Assembly (NCBI GenBank): GCA_932521035.1
Contig: OW051495.1
Coordinates: forward strand, 3,286,001 to 3,350,000
DNA: 64,000 bases
Reading direction: 5' to 3'
Source of the DNA: Oscheius dolichura
Taxonomy: Eukaryota > Nematoda > Chromadorea > Rhabditida > Rhabditidae
The notes beneath the pieces were generated by a model. The model did not search any database and was not told the origin of the DNA. It was given only the letters and a program-made list of their open reading frames with translations. Numbering within the stretch: the first letter of the stretch is position 1; each line of letters opens with the position of its first letter. The position numbers and the translations under genes were made by a program. Shown here in pieces: positions 1-12,000 of this stretch.

Positions 1-647
1 ACGAGCACCACGAGCACGAGGCAGCTGATCGTGAACAGGGCCAGATCGTAGTGCTGCATTTCCTGGTGCTCTGACTGCTTGAAGTGGACGGCCTCGATCG
101 GCTGGTAGGCGCCGGGATGGTTGCAGTGGTCCCCGTCACAACAGTAGAGATGGGTCTTCTTGAAGGTACGCTTGTTGAAATATCTGAAGGGGAAGATAAA
201 GAAAAGGGGAAGAGACTGACATCCTGAGGTTGGGATAGGGCTTGTCCATGTTGGAGCAGACGTGGTAATACTTCGGCGGGTAGGTGTCTATGTCCTGGCA
301 GTGGTAGCTCGTCTCGTTCGACCACTCGTTCCTCTTTGTATCCTGGTTGTAGTCGAGGGAGAAGGTCACTTTCAAGACACACGCATGCTGGCAATAATCC
401 ATCTGGATGGTGTCATTTACAGAGATGTAGCAGTATCTGTATTTCGTTTCCCATTGTTCCACCAAGTTCTAAATGTGCGCATGGTTTGGGGGTAAAAGAA
501 ATGGCGAACCAGAAGAATGCCAATTCCGTAATAGGCAGTCAACGGGAAGAAATGTGTTTTATTGTCGAACGCGCCTCCTTTTTCCCATTCTAGAGCACAG
601 CTTGTGCCAATAATAATAGGAATCAGGAGAAAAGACGGCCTGACCAT
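1..647 (-). CDS. Membrane receptor with activin-receptor/Ly6-like three-finger ectodomain (3' part outside window)
   Basis: The start codon at 647 opens a hydrophobic signal peptide. At least two short introns follow, the clearer one with donor GTCAGT and acceptor CTTCAG near 187-225. The ectodomain of about 120 residues has spaced cysteines and ends in a YCCDGDHCN box, which matches the CC-x2-D-x-CN signature closing the three-finger fold of activin/TGF-beta receptors and Ly6 proteins. Glycosylation sequons (NKT, NDT, NET) are present. A hydrophobic stretch beginning LALFTISCLVL looks like the transmembrane segment and runs to base 1, so any kinase domain would lie outside. A TGF-beta-family receptor is the best guess; a one-pass Ly6-like protein is the alternative. 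The first exon boundary (about 464-540) is inferred. Confidence 0.55.
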
Positions 648-1080
648 TTCCTAACTGGGAATGGAATGGATATGATGTACAATAACAATTTCATGGTTAT
701 TTCAGTTTTGACCGTCCTTGTCAGACCATTTTTTTGGCTAGCCAAAAAAATTATATAGGAAAAGCAGGCCGAAGGGAAATGATAATCGAGAATGAGAAGA
801 TCCTAACTCTTTCGATTGAAATTGCGGGCAGCGCGTTCTTTGGCGAATTCTGCTCATTTTGAGACGACCTCACATTCTGATCTGCTCTCTCATCTGGTAG
901 AAATCAGTTTTGAGGCTATAGTTCATCTGTACAGAGTACAGCTGTACTCCATCTGATTCAGCCTGAAATGACACATCTGAAACTTTTTCGGAAGAAACGC
1001 ATGTTTTCGCTTGCACGCAGATGTGGTCCTTTCCTTCAATTCTTGAGAATTTCTCTTCATTTTTTCTCTTCAATTTTCAG

Positions 1081-4059
1081 ATGGCTTCAGATGATGAAGA
1101 AGTTAATTTTTCACAATTGACAACAAATAGAAACCGTAAATTTAAGAAGTCAGGAGGATGGCAGGCATTAGGTAAAGCAGTTTCAAGATGAATACCTTTT
1201 TTGTTCAGGTTTGGATCACACTGTTTTCAAAGGAATTGAAAAGAAGGGGTTTAATCAGCCTACTCCTATTCAGGTAAGTAAATCGTCTTCTTTTTAAATT
1301 TCAGGAGAGAAAAACCAAAGATTTTTTAGCGTAAAACAATACCCTGCATCCTTGATGGCAAAGATGTTGTAGCAATGTCTCGTACTGGAAGTGGAAAAAC
1401 GGCTGCTTTTGTTATTCCACTTCTTCAAAAATTAAAACAACGTGATACTAAAGGAATTCGAGGCCTTCTTATATCCCCGACCCGTGAATTAGCTTTACAA
1501 ACATTCAAAGTTGTTAAAGAGGTAAGCTTTTTTTAATTTTTTTACTCTGGTTTTCAGCTTGGAAGATTTACTGGTCTTCGTTGTGCCGTAATTGTTGGAG
1601 GAGATGCTATTGAGGAGCAGTTCACTACTATTCATGAAAATCCTGATATGTGAGCTCGCTGTTTTCATTTTTTATGTTAACAATTTAGTCTCATTGCAAC
1701 ACCAGGAAGATTGCTCCACGTTGTTGTTGAAATGGACATTCGGTTGCACAATATTAAGTACGTCGTTTTTGATGAGGCTGACCGACTTTTCGAAATGGGA
1801 TTCCAGGATCAGCTAACCGTATTGACGTATCTTTATAAAATATAACAGTTTATTTTTAGGAAACTCTTAAACGAATACCCGAAAGCCGTCAAACATTGCT
1901 CTTTTCTGCAACTTTGCCTAAAATGCTAGTAGATTTTGCGAAAGCTGGTTTGTCTGACCCTGTTCTAGGTATGCGCCTAATTTATTTTCTTATTTTTAAA
2001 ATTTTAGTACGTCTCGATGTAGACGAAAAAATTAGTGATAAATTGTCCATGGTCTTCGGTCTTTGCCGACAAGATGACAAACTTGCTGCACTAGTTCATT
2101 TATGTCGCCAGATGAATGACCAAAAGAAACAGACAGTGGTGTTTTGTGCTACCATGAAACATGTCGAGTAAGAACATTAAACATTTTCAACGTTTAGATA
2201 TTTAGGTATGTAGTTGGTGTACTTAATCGCGCTGGTATCGAGAATTCATTTATTTACAGTCAACTAGATGCGGTAGCTAGAAAACAGAACATTGCCAGGT
2301 TTGGAATGTCATTTTCTATAAGTTGCTTAGATTCCGTGATAAACAGAACAATATTTTAATTGTAACCGACGTTGCTGCACGTGGAGTCGATATTCCTCTG
2401 CTTGATACCGTCATTAATTATCATTTTCCACCAAAAGCTAAACTTTTTGTTCATCGTGTGGGTCGCGTAGCTAGAGCTGGTCGAACTGGAACAGCCATAT
2501 CTTTGGTTACTCCTGATGAACTCCCTTATATGGCAGACTTATTTTTATTTTTGGGAAAGCCTATTCAATTCGCTGCAGACAATGACAAGTACGATGGTAT
2601 GTGTACACGGTTTTCCATTTAACACTTTTTTTTTCAGAAAATACTACAATGATAGGAAGAGTTCCTGATAATCTTGTTGCTCTCGAAACGGACTTCCTTC
2701 GATATTCTCATGACAATAACCAAGAGCTGGTAAGCAGGCTCAGTGCATAATTCGGTTTTTAGACTGAACTACGGCAAACATCAAACAATGCAATGTCAAA
2801 GTTCTTACGAACAAGGCCACCTCCCTCTGCTGAATCTGCCCGTAGAGTTAAAGAGGAATTAAGGTATCAGATTTCGGAAATAAGCCTATCTTTATGTTAC
2901 ATTTCAGACTAAAATCTACGGAATGCTCAGCGCATCCATTTTTACGTCTAGCTGGAGACAGTCAGTCATATGATATCTTGAACAAGCTCGCAAACTATAA
3001 AAGCCATACAGTAGGTTTACCAATTACCGCTATTATTGTTTTTATTCAGACAATTTTTGAGCAAAACTTTGGTAGCAAGAGCCAGGCAGCATTAATTATG
3101 AAGCAAAAAAGACGAGCTCATGAAAATAAAATTGTGGAAACCACCGAGCAAAAGGTTTGCCAAAATTTTGTCAAAGTACCCTTTTTATAGGATAAAGAGA
3201 GGTTGAAGTTGAAGTTAGAAGAGAGTGCGAAGGAGAATAAGAATAAGAATAATACTGTTGAGGAAGCAAATGAAGATGATCTATCAAATGTTTTTTCAAC
3301 TGTGATAAAATCGTCTAGAGGTATTAAAAATATTGACAGAGCTGAACAAAGGAAAAAAGAAAAGGTAAGCTGTATAATGCATTGATTAAATTTTTCTAGG
3401 AGCAACATTTCATCTCGTATACTTCAGCGGATCATGTGGCTGAGAGACAATTAGCTCTAGAAAAAGTAGATTTCGCAAAGCAGGTTGAAGGAGCCGCTGT
3501 GGAAATCTTTGCTGATGATGATAAACAGCTCTATAAACAGAAAAATGCTAAAAAATGGTAAGGTTTTTCTCTCTCTGAAATAATACTGTTCTGCATTTTC
3601 AGGGATCGGAAAAAGAAGAAATTTGTAGGTCAATCCAACGATGAACCTTCGCAGAAAAAGATTAGAACAGAAGAAGGAACGTGGCTGCCTGCCTCTTATA
3701 AAACTGGCCGTTATGAACAGTGGAAGAGGGATCAGAAACTTGGATTCAAGAAGGATGAGGAAAATGGCGAAGAGGAACAGCCGAAGCTCAAGACAACGCA
3801 CCGTAGACATGGTACAAAATCTTTCAAAGGAGATGGCACGCAACAAGGAAAAGTCAGTTGTGCTTATATCATAAAATTATAACCTTTACAGAGACCGCGT
3901 TCTGAATTGAAAAATATGGGTCAAATCATGAAACAAAGACGTCAGAAGACCAAACTACAAGATTACATGGAAACGAGACGCGTGGACAACTTGAAAAAGA
4001 AGGCATCCCGTCTTCAAAGTAAGGGCACTCAGAAAACTCGAGGAAGAAACAAGCGATAG
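1081..4059 (+). CDS. DDX54: ATP-dependent RNA helicase DDX54/Dbp10
   Basis: Nucleolar DEAD-box helicase of large-subunit ribosome assembly. The ATG directly follows ATTTTCAG, a probable trans-splice acceptor. About eleven short introns interrupt the frame. The motifs appear in canonical order: Q-motif (GFNQPTPIQ), motif I (SRTGSGKT), Ia (PTRELALQ), Ib (TPGR), II (DEAD, in [13 protein letters not shown]), III (FSAT), then helicase-C with [12 protein letters not shown] and [13 protein letters not shown]. After the core come acidic and lysine-rich segments and the DBP10CT-type C-terminus containing an [11 protein letters not shown]-like box, which separates DDX54 from other DEAD proteins. Length is about 800 residues, normal for the family. 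The protein ends with a basic tail rich in KKR. The region is AT-rich, as is PCNA downstream. Confidence 0.93.
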
Positions 4060-4483
4060 TTTTATAATGTTGTTACTTGTTGATTGTTATGTTGGAATTG
4101 TTTGTTGTTATAAATCTATTCTATCCAAATATCCTTTTCTTCTCTCTTTTGATACAAAATCTGGAATCACCGAGATTGGATTCTGGCTACGGTACTTCTC
4201 TCACGACCTACGCGGGAGATTCGAAAGTTTTGGCGCGAAAACGTTGCGTGTTCTGCCCCATATCCGCCCATTCCGTTCTTTCAGTTCTCCTCTCTAGGTC
4301 GTTTATTTTGCTTTTGCTCTCTAGTTTTGCATACCAGTTGACTATTCTGCTTCTCAAAAGCAGGTTTTCGGGTTGTGAGGTGGTTGTTCTCCTATTTCGC
4401 AACTATTGAATTCTCTGACGAGTGGTGTTTCACGTTATTCTGCTTCTTTTACGTTTTTGTTTTATATTCGTTTTGTTTCAGAA
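4060..4483. other. Intergenic DDX54-PCNA region
   Basis: It separates DDX54 from PCNA on the same strand. It holds the DDX54 3' UTR, the PCNA promoter with a palindromic E2F-type site at 4228-4241, and a TTTGTTTCAG acceptor just before the PCNA ATG. No other gene is seen. Confidence 0.6.
4228..4241 (+). promoter_or_regulatory. Palindromic E2F/DP-type binding site upstream of PCNA
   Basis: The sequence TTTTGGCGCGAAAA lies about 240 bp before the PCNA start. It contains TTTSGCGC on both strands, the classic E2F consensus. PCNA is a standard E2F target across animals, and a similar motif sits before the DBF4-like gene at 58944. Binding is inferred. Confidence 0.7.
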
Positions 4484-5478
4484 ATGTTTGAGGCCAAGTT
4501 AGCTAATGCTTCTCTTCTAAGAAAGATCATCGATGCTATCAAAGATCTTGTAACTGATGCGCCTTTTGATTGTTCTGAATCTGCTATGTGTCTCCAGGCT
4601 ATGGATTCTTCTCACGTTGCTCTTGTATCATTAAAAATGGAGGTGAGCTAGATTATGATGCGACTTAATTGTATTAATTTTTAGGTTGGTCTCTTTGATT
4701 GCTATCGCTGTGATCGGACTGTGAATTTGGGTATGTCCTTGGCTAACATGCAGAAAGCTCTGAAATGCGCTAATAATGACGACTCGTGCATGATTAAATA
4801 TGACGATAATGAGACAGATAACATAACTTTCACGTTCACCGATCCCAAGAGCTTTAAAACTCAGGTTTGCATCGTTTTATGTATGCTAAAACAATTGCTT
4901 ATAGGATGTCACTGTCAAACTTATGGATATTGATAGCGAGCATCTAGGAATCCCTGACCAAGATTATTCCGTTGTTTGCGAGATGCCTTCCAACGAATTC
5001 CAAAAAACCTGCAGAGATCTCGCCATGTTCAGTGATTCTATCAATATCACCGCAACTAAGGTTGACATTTTTTTGTTGAAGCTAGAGAGCAACATTACAG
5101 GCTGGAATTACTTTTACTGGAAAAGGCGAGTCTGGCTCTTCTGTCGTTCAGTTCAACAACACCAGCAGTGCTGACGATGAAAATGATGTGAGTTTCTTTT
5201 TCGTGAAATTTATCAAATTATATCCATAGTCCGTCTCTGTTGAAGTTCGAGAGCCTGTAAATGTCAACTTTTCCATAAAATACATGAACCAGTTCACTAA
5301 AGCCTCTTCGCTTTCACCTCGTGTTCGCATCTCTTTGTGCAATGAGGTGCCTGTTGTGATTGAGTAAGTGTTATATTCTTTTTTGAACTTACGTTAATCT
5401 AGGTATGCCATTGAAGAGCACGGTTATCTTCGTTACTACCTAGCCCCGAAGATCGACGACGAAGAGAACATGGACTAA
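4484..5478 (+). CDS. PCNA: Proliferating cell nuclear antigen (DNA sliding clamp)
   Basis: Homotrimeric clamp that tethers DNA polymerase delta/epsilon and many repair factors. The start [15 protein letters not shown] and the tail YYLAPKI are canonical, as are [33 protein letters not shown] and the interdomain/PIP-box-receiving region [17 protein letters not shown]. Four to five introns of about 45 bp interrupt the frame. The product is about 260 residues, full length. The ATG lies three bases after TTTGTTTCAG, consistent with trans-splicing. DDX54 lies upstream on the same strand, but the E2F site between them suggests an independent promoter. Confidence 0.97.
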
Positions 5479-5552
5479 CTTCATCTCTGCTTCTACTAAC
5501 AACTGAACCTGGTTATGATTATGGCCAGAATTTCGCATGTTTTACTTTTAAA

Positions 5553-5558
5553 AATAAA
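5553..5558 (+). terminator. Poly(A) signal of PCNA
   Basis: AATAAA about 75 bp after the PCNA stop codon, in AT-rich sequence; the only canonical hexamer close downstream. Confidence 0.5.
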
Positions 5559-6088
5559 CTTCACCTCCTAATAGTCTTGAAGACATTTCTTGAGGAATTT
5601 ATTTCTCGAACGACTCGTTCGGAACGAGCCATAAAATAAGCATATCCTGCACGTTAAAATCAACGACATCCGCTAAGGACAACTAATATCCGCACTCATC
5701 TATTGTGCGTCACGCGCTTGCCCTGAGTCCTTCCTCTATTACGAGAAGCTTGTGCACTATTCTTCACCCGGTATACCTAACAAAACAATGGTAGTGATTA
5801 TGCAAATGGGGAGTGAATGGGATCTCCCGAGAAAGTGTAACAGCCGAAGAGTCGGGACACATGCTCCCGGGACCGACCACCCGACACCCACTAACCGCAC
5901 TTCCGCCAACTTTTGAGATTTTTCTTCTTCGGTAATCGATAAGATCAATTGACTTACGAGAAGACTTCTTCCTTGCTCATCCCTTACTACCAAAGATTTA
6001 TTTTTATAGAGTGACCGTTTCAAAAGCTATATCCCTAAAAATGGAATAGGAATCTGTCTAGATGAGTAAATGATATGCCCGCCAGGAG
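5559..6088. other. Intergenic, no gene seen
   Basis: It lies between PCNA and the GFR/GAS1-like gene. It contains a perfect small palindrome CTCGTTCGGAACGAG near 5613 and the transition from AT-rich to GC-rich DNA. Open frames here are short and show no protein-like composition. Confidence 0.4.
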
Positions 6089-9000
6089 ATGTTGATTCTC
6101 TGCCTCGCTTTGATTCCATTCCTTGAAGCAATTCCCAGTTGTCTTCATCTGCGTTCTCATTGCCTAAGAAATCCTCTGTGTGCCAAGTATTTCGAGTCGT
6201 TCGAGACTACCTGTGGCTATTCGCTAACCAGTGGGTTTATTTCCTCTATCTCATCTCCTTCTCCAGGATGTTCTGTTGCCAGTCCGTCCAATTGTGTCAG
6301 AGACCTTCGAGCAATTCGAGATCACATCGGATACGGCTCCTGTGGCTGTTACCGGGCAGTCGGTAAGGAGGCGAGAAAAGGGAAAACAACATTTGAAGGG
6401 TACACGGAGGAGTGCGACTTTTTCCGCCAGTTATTGTGGAACCACCCCTGCGAACGACTCCTGTTAGATGCCGGGGAAGAGAGAGCCTTGGCTGAACGAG
6501 AGACAGTGTCCCCTCTGCCGTCTCCCAACAGTCGCCGATCCACAAGAACCCCTGTAGCCGACAGGGTTCAACAATTGGTCCACCAATTGAGTGGAGGTGA
6601 CACTTTACCTCTATTGTTCGAATCAAACCTCTTCAGAATTACAAACCAAGGCGAAATTAGAAAGGGGAACGTGTAATGAGGCCCTCGACCAGGTCTGTAT
6701 GCGGCACGTGAGCTGTCGCCAACTGTGGCGCCTCTTCCGCTCGAGCTGTGGCGTCGACCAAGAGAACAAGTGCACCATGAGCGATCCGTAAGCAATAATT
6801 TTTATTTGTATTGTTACCTGGGGGCGTCTATTGCGAGGTCTCTTCCTCGTGGAGCAGTTGCCCCCAGGCGAGGTGGTTGAGGTAGACGAGGAGCTGGAGG
6901 TAGGCCGCCGGTGAGGGCGAGGCGTACGAGTGCACCAGGCGGGGCTCTTCCTTTCCCGTCACTTCATTCTAGAATTTATATTTATGTAAAATAAAAGAAA
7001 TACGTACAGGTAAAGTCTTGAGTTTGGTCGTGCCGAAGCGGGTGGCACAGAAGTCGCGGGCAGTCCACATCGGCAGGAATGGCCGGGTCGAGTAGCGCCC
7101 GGAGGAGAACACCAAAGGCGCACTCCTTTCTTCCGCCTCCGAGGAGCTGTCCCCGTCGATCTCTTCGGGCAGCAGCTTCAAGATGTCCTCCTCCTTGAGA
7201 TAGACGGCCCTAGCGGCGTCCGCAATCAGCTCCTTAATGTCCGGCTCCTCCTCCCTCCACTCCATCAGACTGTTGGCCAGTTCCACGGCGAGCATGTCCA
7301 CCCGGCTGCGCGGCACACACCCATAGAGAAACGAGCAGATGTAGTTCACAGTGCCTTCGACCTTCTGTTCCATTGACGACTGTCTGCCGGGGCGGGGACA
7401 AGCCAAATGAACAGAAAATAGAAGGGGGGATTTGACGGGTAGAAGTTGGCCAACGAGGAAATTTCAGGGAGGTCTGCTGGCAGTCCTTCGAGGGCCTCTC
7501 CTGGACGGGACTCGGCCTCTCCTGCCACTGCGACACGGGCAACCCGGACTGCCATTGGATTCGCCTCCTGACGAACTATAACAAGTGCATCTGTGAGTCG
7601 TCTTCGTCCCGATTGGCTATATTAGGCGGGGGCCATGGGTGGCGACGCGTTGAGCTCATTTCCGGGAGACAATTGCCACGGTTTCAGACGAGATATCTCT
7701 GACGAAGACGGGCTCATATCAACAGGTGGCCGACAGGACGGCGGAAGACTACCGGAGACGGTTCGAGGCGAGGGACGGGCAGAGGGAGGATACGGGCAGA
7801 CAGGAGCAGGAGATACAGAGACTCGAGCAGGAGAGGAGCAGGGTCCAGTGGAACCAGGATGAGCAGCAAAGGAGGCGGATGGACAGGGTGGATCAAGGGA
7901 GGCAGCATCAGCTACAACGGGCAGGGAACCCGACGAGTCAGAGAGAGGGGCCTTCGAATCGCTACGAGGCCCAAAGAGGGGAAGACGACCAACGGAATCG
8001 AGTGTGGAATGTACAACATTACGTAGAACCGACGACGTCCACAACTACAACTACAACCACGACTACAACAAGCCCGCCTCCGACTACAAATCCCCCTCCA
8101 AGGATTCGCGTGACCCAACGGCCACCACCAAGGACCACGGCGATGACGGTAGTTAGGGCATCTGGGTAAGAATAGACACAAGTATTGCATAAAGGGAGAT
8201 GTTCAGGTTGAGGGCGAGTGTGAAGGAGAGGACGGGCACATGGAAGGAGAACGACCCGTACTACCGGCCGCTGTTCAATGGGCAACCCGCAACTGCTCCC
8301 CCTGACTACTATCTCTACTCTACGAGTATTCCACATGGAAAGTATGAAGTGGCCACAACACCTTATTTGGTAAGGGAACTCAGCTGGGGATAGGGAAAAA
8401 CTACTTTCAGAGAGCGACGTATGCCCCGCGGCGGACGACCACCTCGACTACGACGACGACGACGCCGGCCCCGACTCATCCGCCCATTTTCTTCTCGACA
8501 TTGTCTCCGTTCACGCGTGAGTCCCCATCCGTCTTTCTTTGTTTGGCCCGACGCCGGGAGCCGAAACCTGCGCACATTAGAGGCGGGGCTTCTACTCAAA
8601 CTTGGAGGATGTTGATTATGAAGATGGCGCAGCCATGCTAGGCGCCCTCCTCCCCGTCCTCCTCCTGCTCCTATCCGACCCATTCCCAGGAGTATCCGGT
8701 CAGCCATCTCTTTTTCTTCTTTTTAATCCACTCAGAGGGGAGACTCCCCCTGTCTCCCCTTTGTATCCATGGCAGCTCTCTTATGAAATAGTCATGCACA
8801 AAACAACGGGGGTCTCTCTTCCCACGCGCCTTGTTCGCGTGGTTGTTGCGCACGGAAAAAAGCCAGCGAGCTGATGAAATTTCCGGCTGGCTTGACAAGT
8901 TGACCTTTCAGGCTCGACTTGCTCGGATGCGGTGGCGAGGTGTGAAGCGGCGGATGAATGCAGATGGCACCTAGGGGAGCTCCGGGCGCGCTGTTCCCCC

Positions 9001-12000
9001 GCCAACTGCCGACGGGAGGACTGTGCCTCGGTGGGGAACAGACCTCTCCCCCGCATACTGCCCGTTTCAGGCTCTACAACGGTTCGCCCGCTATGTGCCG
9101 CCGGCCAGCGCCGAGCCGGTGATGTTCTGCCAATGTAGCGCGGGTGACTCGTCGTGTCAGAGCCTCCAGGTAAGCTGGGATCATTTGTCATCCCGGACAA
9201 TAAGTCCTCTCCTCTCGGCTCTTCCCCCCGTCGACTCAATTAGGCACGGCAATAGTCATCGCTGCTGCTGGGAGCACAATCTAATAAGCTCTCTCCGAGG
9301 AGGACAAAAGAGTTTTGAGAATTTCGCGGGGGGAGGTTTTCTCGTGAGGGGGAGGCACTTCCGGACGCGCTGCATAATGGTCAAAGAAAAAGCAGCAATA
9401 AGGGGGATTGGCGGGCTGGGAACCACCGAGACTTGTCTTCTTCTCCAGGAGCTCTTCTACTCGCCGTGTCTCTATAAGTCGCCGCCCAATCTGCCCACCT
9501 GCTCCCAGTCGGCTCAGCGCTGCACCGGCGATCCCAGATGCAGGTGATCCTTCTATTTTCGGATATTATAGTACCCCTGTCCAGATCCCTTCGAGACCAG
9601 CTGCTCTCGGCGTGTCCATTGTCTAACGGCGAATGTGTGGGCCGATCTCTTTCTGATTGCCGGAGGGTACTTCTCGCCGCGAGGTGTGTCCATTTTTGGT
9701 TCCTTCATAAGGGCGCCTCTCCATTGGCTAAATTAGAGCCGCGATTGGAGGCGGATAATACCCGAAAATGTGGGGAGACTTCAGGGGATCCATCCTGGAA
9801 CAGCCGTGCTTCTGCCCGATGAACGATGTCTCCTGTATGGTTGAGCAGAGGATGATGATCCCTAGCCATCCCTGTATCGGTGGGGCGCATCCTCTCTAAT
9901 AAGGCAGACTCATTCCAGAGAAGGCTATGAGGGATCTCTCACTACATGAACCCCTCGTCCCTGCCACGACAACCCTGGCTCCCAGAGAAGACTACCAGCA
10001 GGGACAAAAAGAAGAGCCATCCATAAAGGTCATCAAGGAGGCCGACATCGGCTCCGAGAAGACACGAGAACTGCCAAGAAGTAAGCACAGAGGAAGGACC
10101 ACCTCGACGACTACGACAACAACGACGATGGCCCCGACAAACCTGACAAGTACTGTGGAGACCACGGGGAAGGGCGGCCTCCGCTCGAAACATAAGACGA
10201 CGATGAAGCCACCGCCACCCACGGAGCAGCCTCCTCCCTGGGAGACTACAACGATGGAGACGGTCACCACGACGGAGGAGTATATCACAGCACCCCCTCC
10301 ACCTGCTGAGGGCTGCCAGGCAAGGGATGCCAGCGGGAGGACGGTCTTCTTCCCTATGGGAACTGTCATGAGGGTGGGTGTCTTTCTCTTCGAAAATGAG
10401 AGATAATTTCAGAGGTATGTTGACTGGAGCGGCCGATGCTCTTCGTGGTGTGAGTGTACGGCCATCGACCAGCTCGCCTGCGAGAGGTTGCCCTGTCTGG
10501 ACGATGGCTTTTGTGAGTCTCCGTTGACTACCATCGGTTTGTGGCACTTCTTATCTTTTGACAACCATTTCTAGAATTTGGTGAGCGGATATTCCTGAAG
10601 CAGAGGGGCGCCTGCTTCTGTGAGAGCGGCAACTTTATTTGTGAATTGCCGGACGAGATGCCCGAATTCTATCCTGGCCTCTACGTGACGGCTGGCTACT
10701 CGGTCAACGACGTGGAGATGCTCCGTAAGGAGGTTCCCTCGCTCCAGCTGGAAAAGGCTGGATTCATGTCCGAGCCGGCTAAAGATATCGGCAGCCGGTT
10801 GCAGATTGCCTTTGAACGGCTACAGCCAGAGGTAGCCAGTCTGCTTTTCTCGACAAGAATATCTTTTCAGTCACTGCAGTGTCGTCTGGTGCTGATGTCC
10901 GAATTATCCGAGACGGGTTATGCCTTTTTCCGGGTCGAATGGTGGGGGCTGGACGAGCGGTTCAACCACACCAAAATACAGTGGCAACACGATGGATCCG
11001 AGAAGGTGACCCTTTCCCGTTCGACCCCTAATATACCCCGCGCAAAAAGTTTTGGTACACCTGAATCTCAACGATAGCAAGGCCCAGTGAGCTGAGATAA
11101 ATACAGTAAATGTACAATTAGTCAAGGGGTAAAACCACGTTGAGATAATGGAAAAATATGAAACATGTGAATTTTTATTTGAGAAAATCGGAACACCCGC
11201 GCAAAAAGTTTTGGTACAGCAGGCAAATGAGTATTTTTACCCCGTTTCTTCTGGGTTTTCTTGTGTTTCCATCTCCTACGGGATCTTCTACTACTATTAC
11301 AATTGTAAAGTAAACCATCCAGGCCGGGATTTTTATCTTACAAGGACACTTCCCCCGCGAGATCTGTTTTCATAATACGAATAGAAATCGACATTTTCCG
11401 AGCCTAAATGTGCATCCAAACGATTCCCCGCTATCAATTTATCCAGGAAATCACTTTACCCTAGCAATACAACCCGTTGTGAAGCCGAGCTGACTTTTCA
11501 ACTTTCGTCGGATAGGCGCCTATCCTTTTGGAGACGTGATTTTATGGGAACTTCGGATTCTATCGGTTCAAATCTTGTGTCTATACTTTACTGCGATGCA
11601 AAATTACCCTACTACCATGTCTAAGCGATGCCAATTGATGGTAGGGACCGCCCTGATGCGATTGAACCATGACTCAAGAATTTCCCTTGATTTTCAAGAA
11701 AAGTACCCCCATTTTTAAAAGTGCAGCTTGAAAGGACTACGGGGGATACAGGCAATATTATCGATTGGAATCAATTGGTTTAAGTAACTAAGAGTATTGC
11801 CAATATATAAACATCGTTTTCTTAAAAATAAACCCACCTTGTGCCTAGGAAAACCGCCCTGGACCGTCATCAGCCGTCAGTTGATTCTTTCTATGAATGC
11901 CAACGCGCCCTCAAACGGGTTGTATTGCTAGGGTAAAGTGATTTCCTGGATAAATTGATAGCGGGGAATCGTTTGGATGCACATTTAGGCTCGGAAAATG

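Noticed and set aside
9942-10547. 201-codon minus-strand frame
   Set aside because: It mirrors the Thr/Pro-rich coding exon of the GFR-like gene on the plus strand; the repeats keep the antisense frame open.
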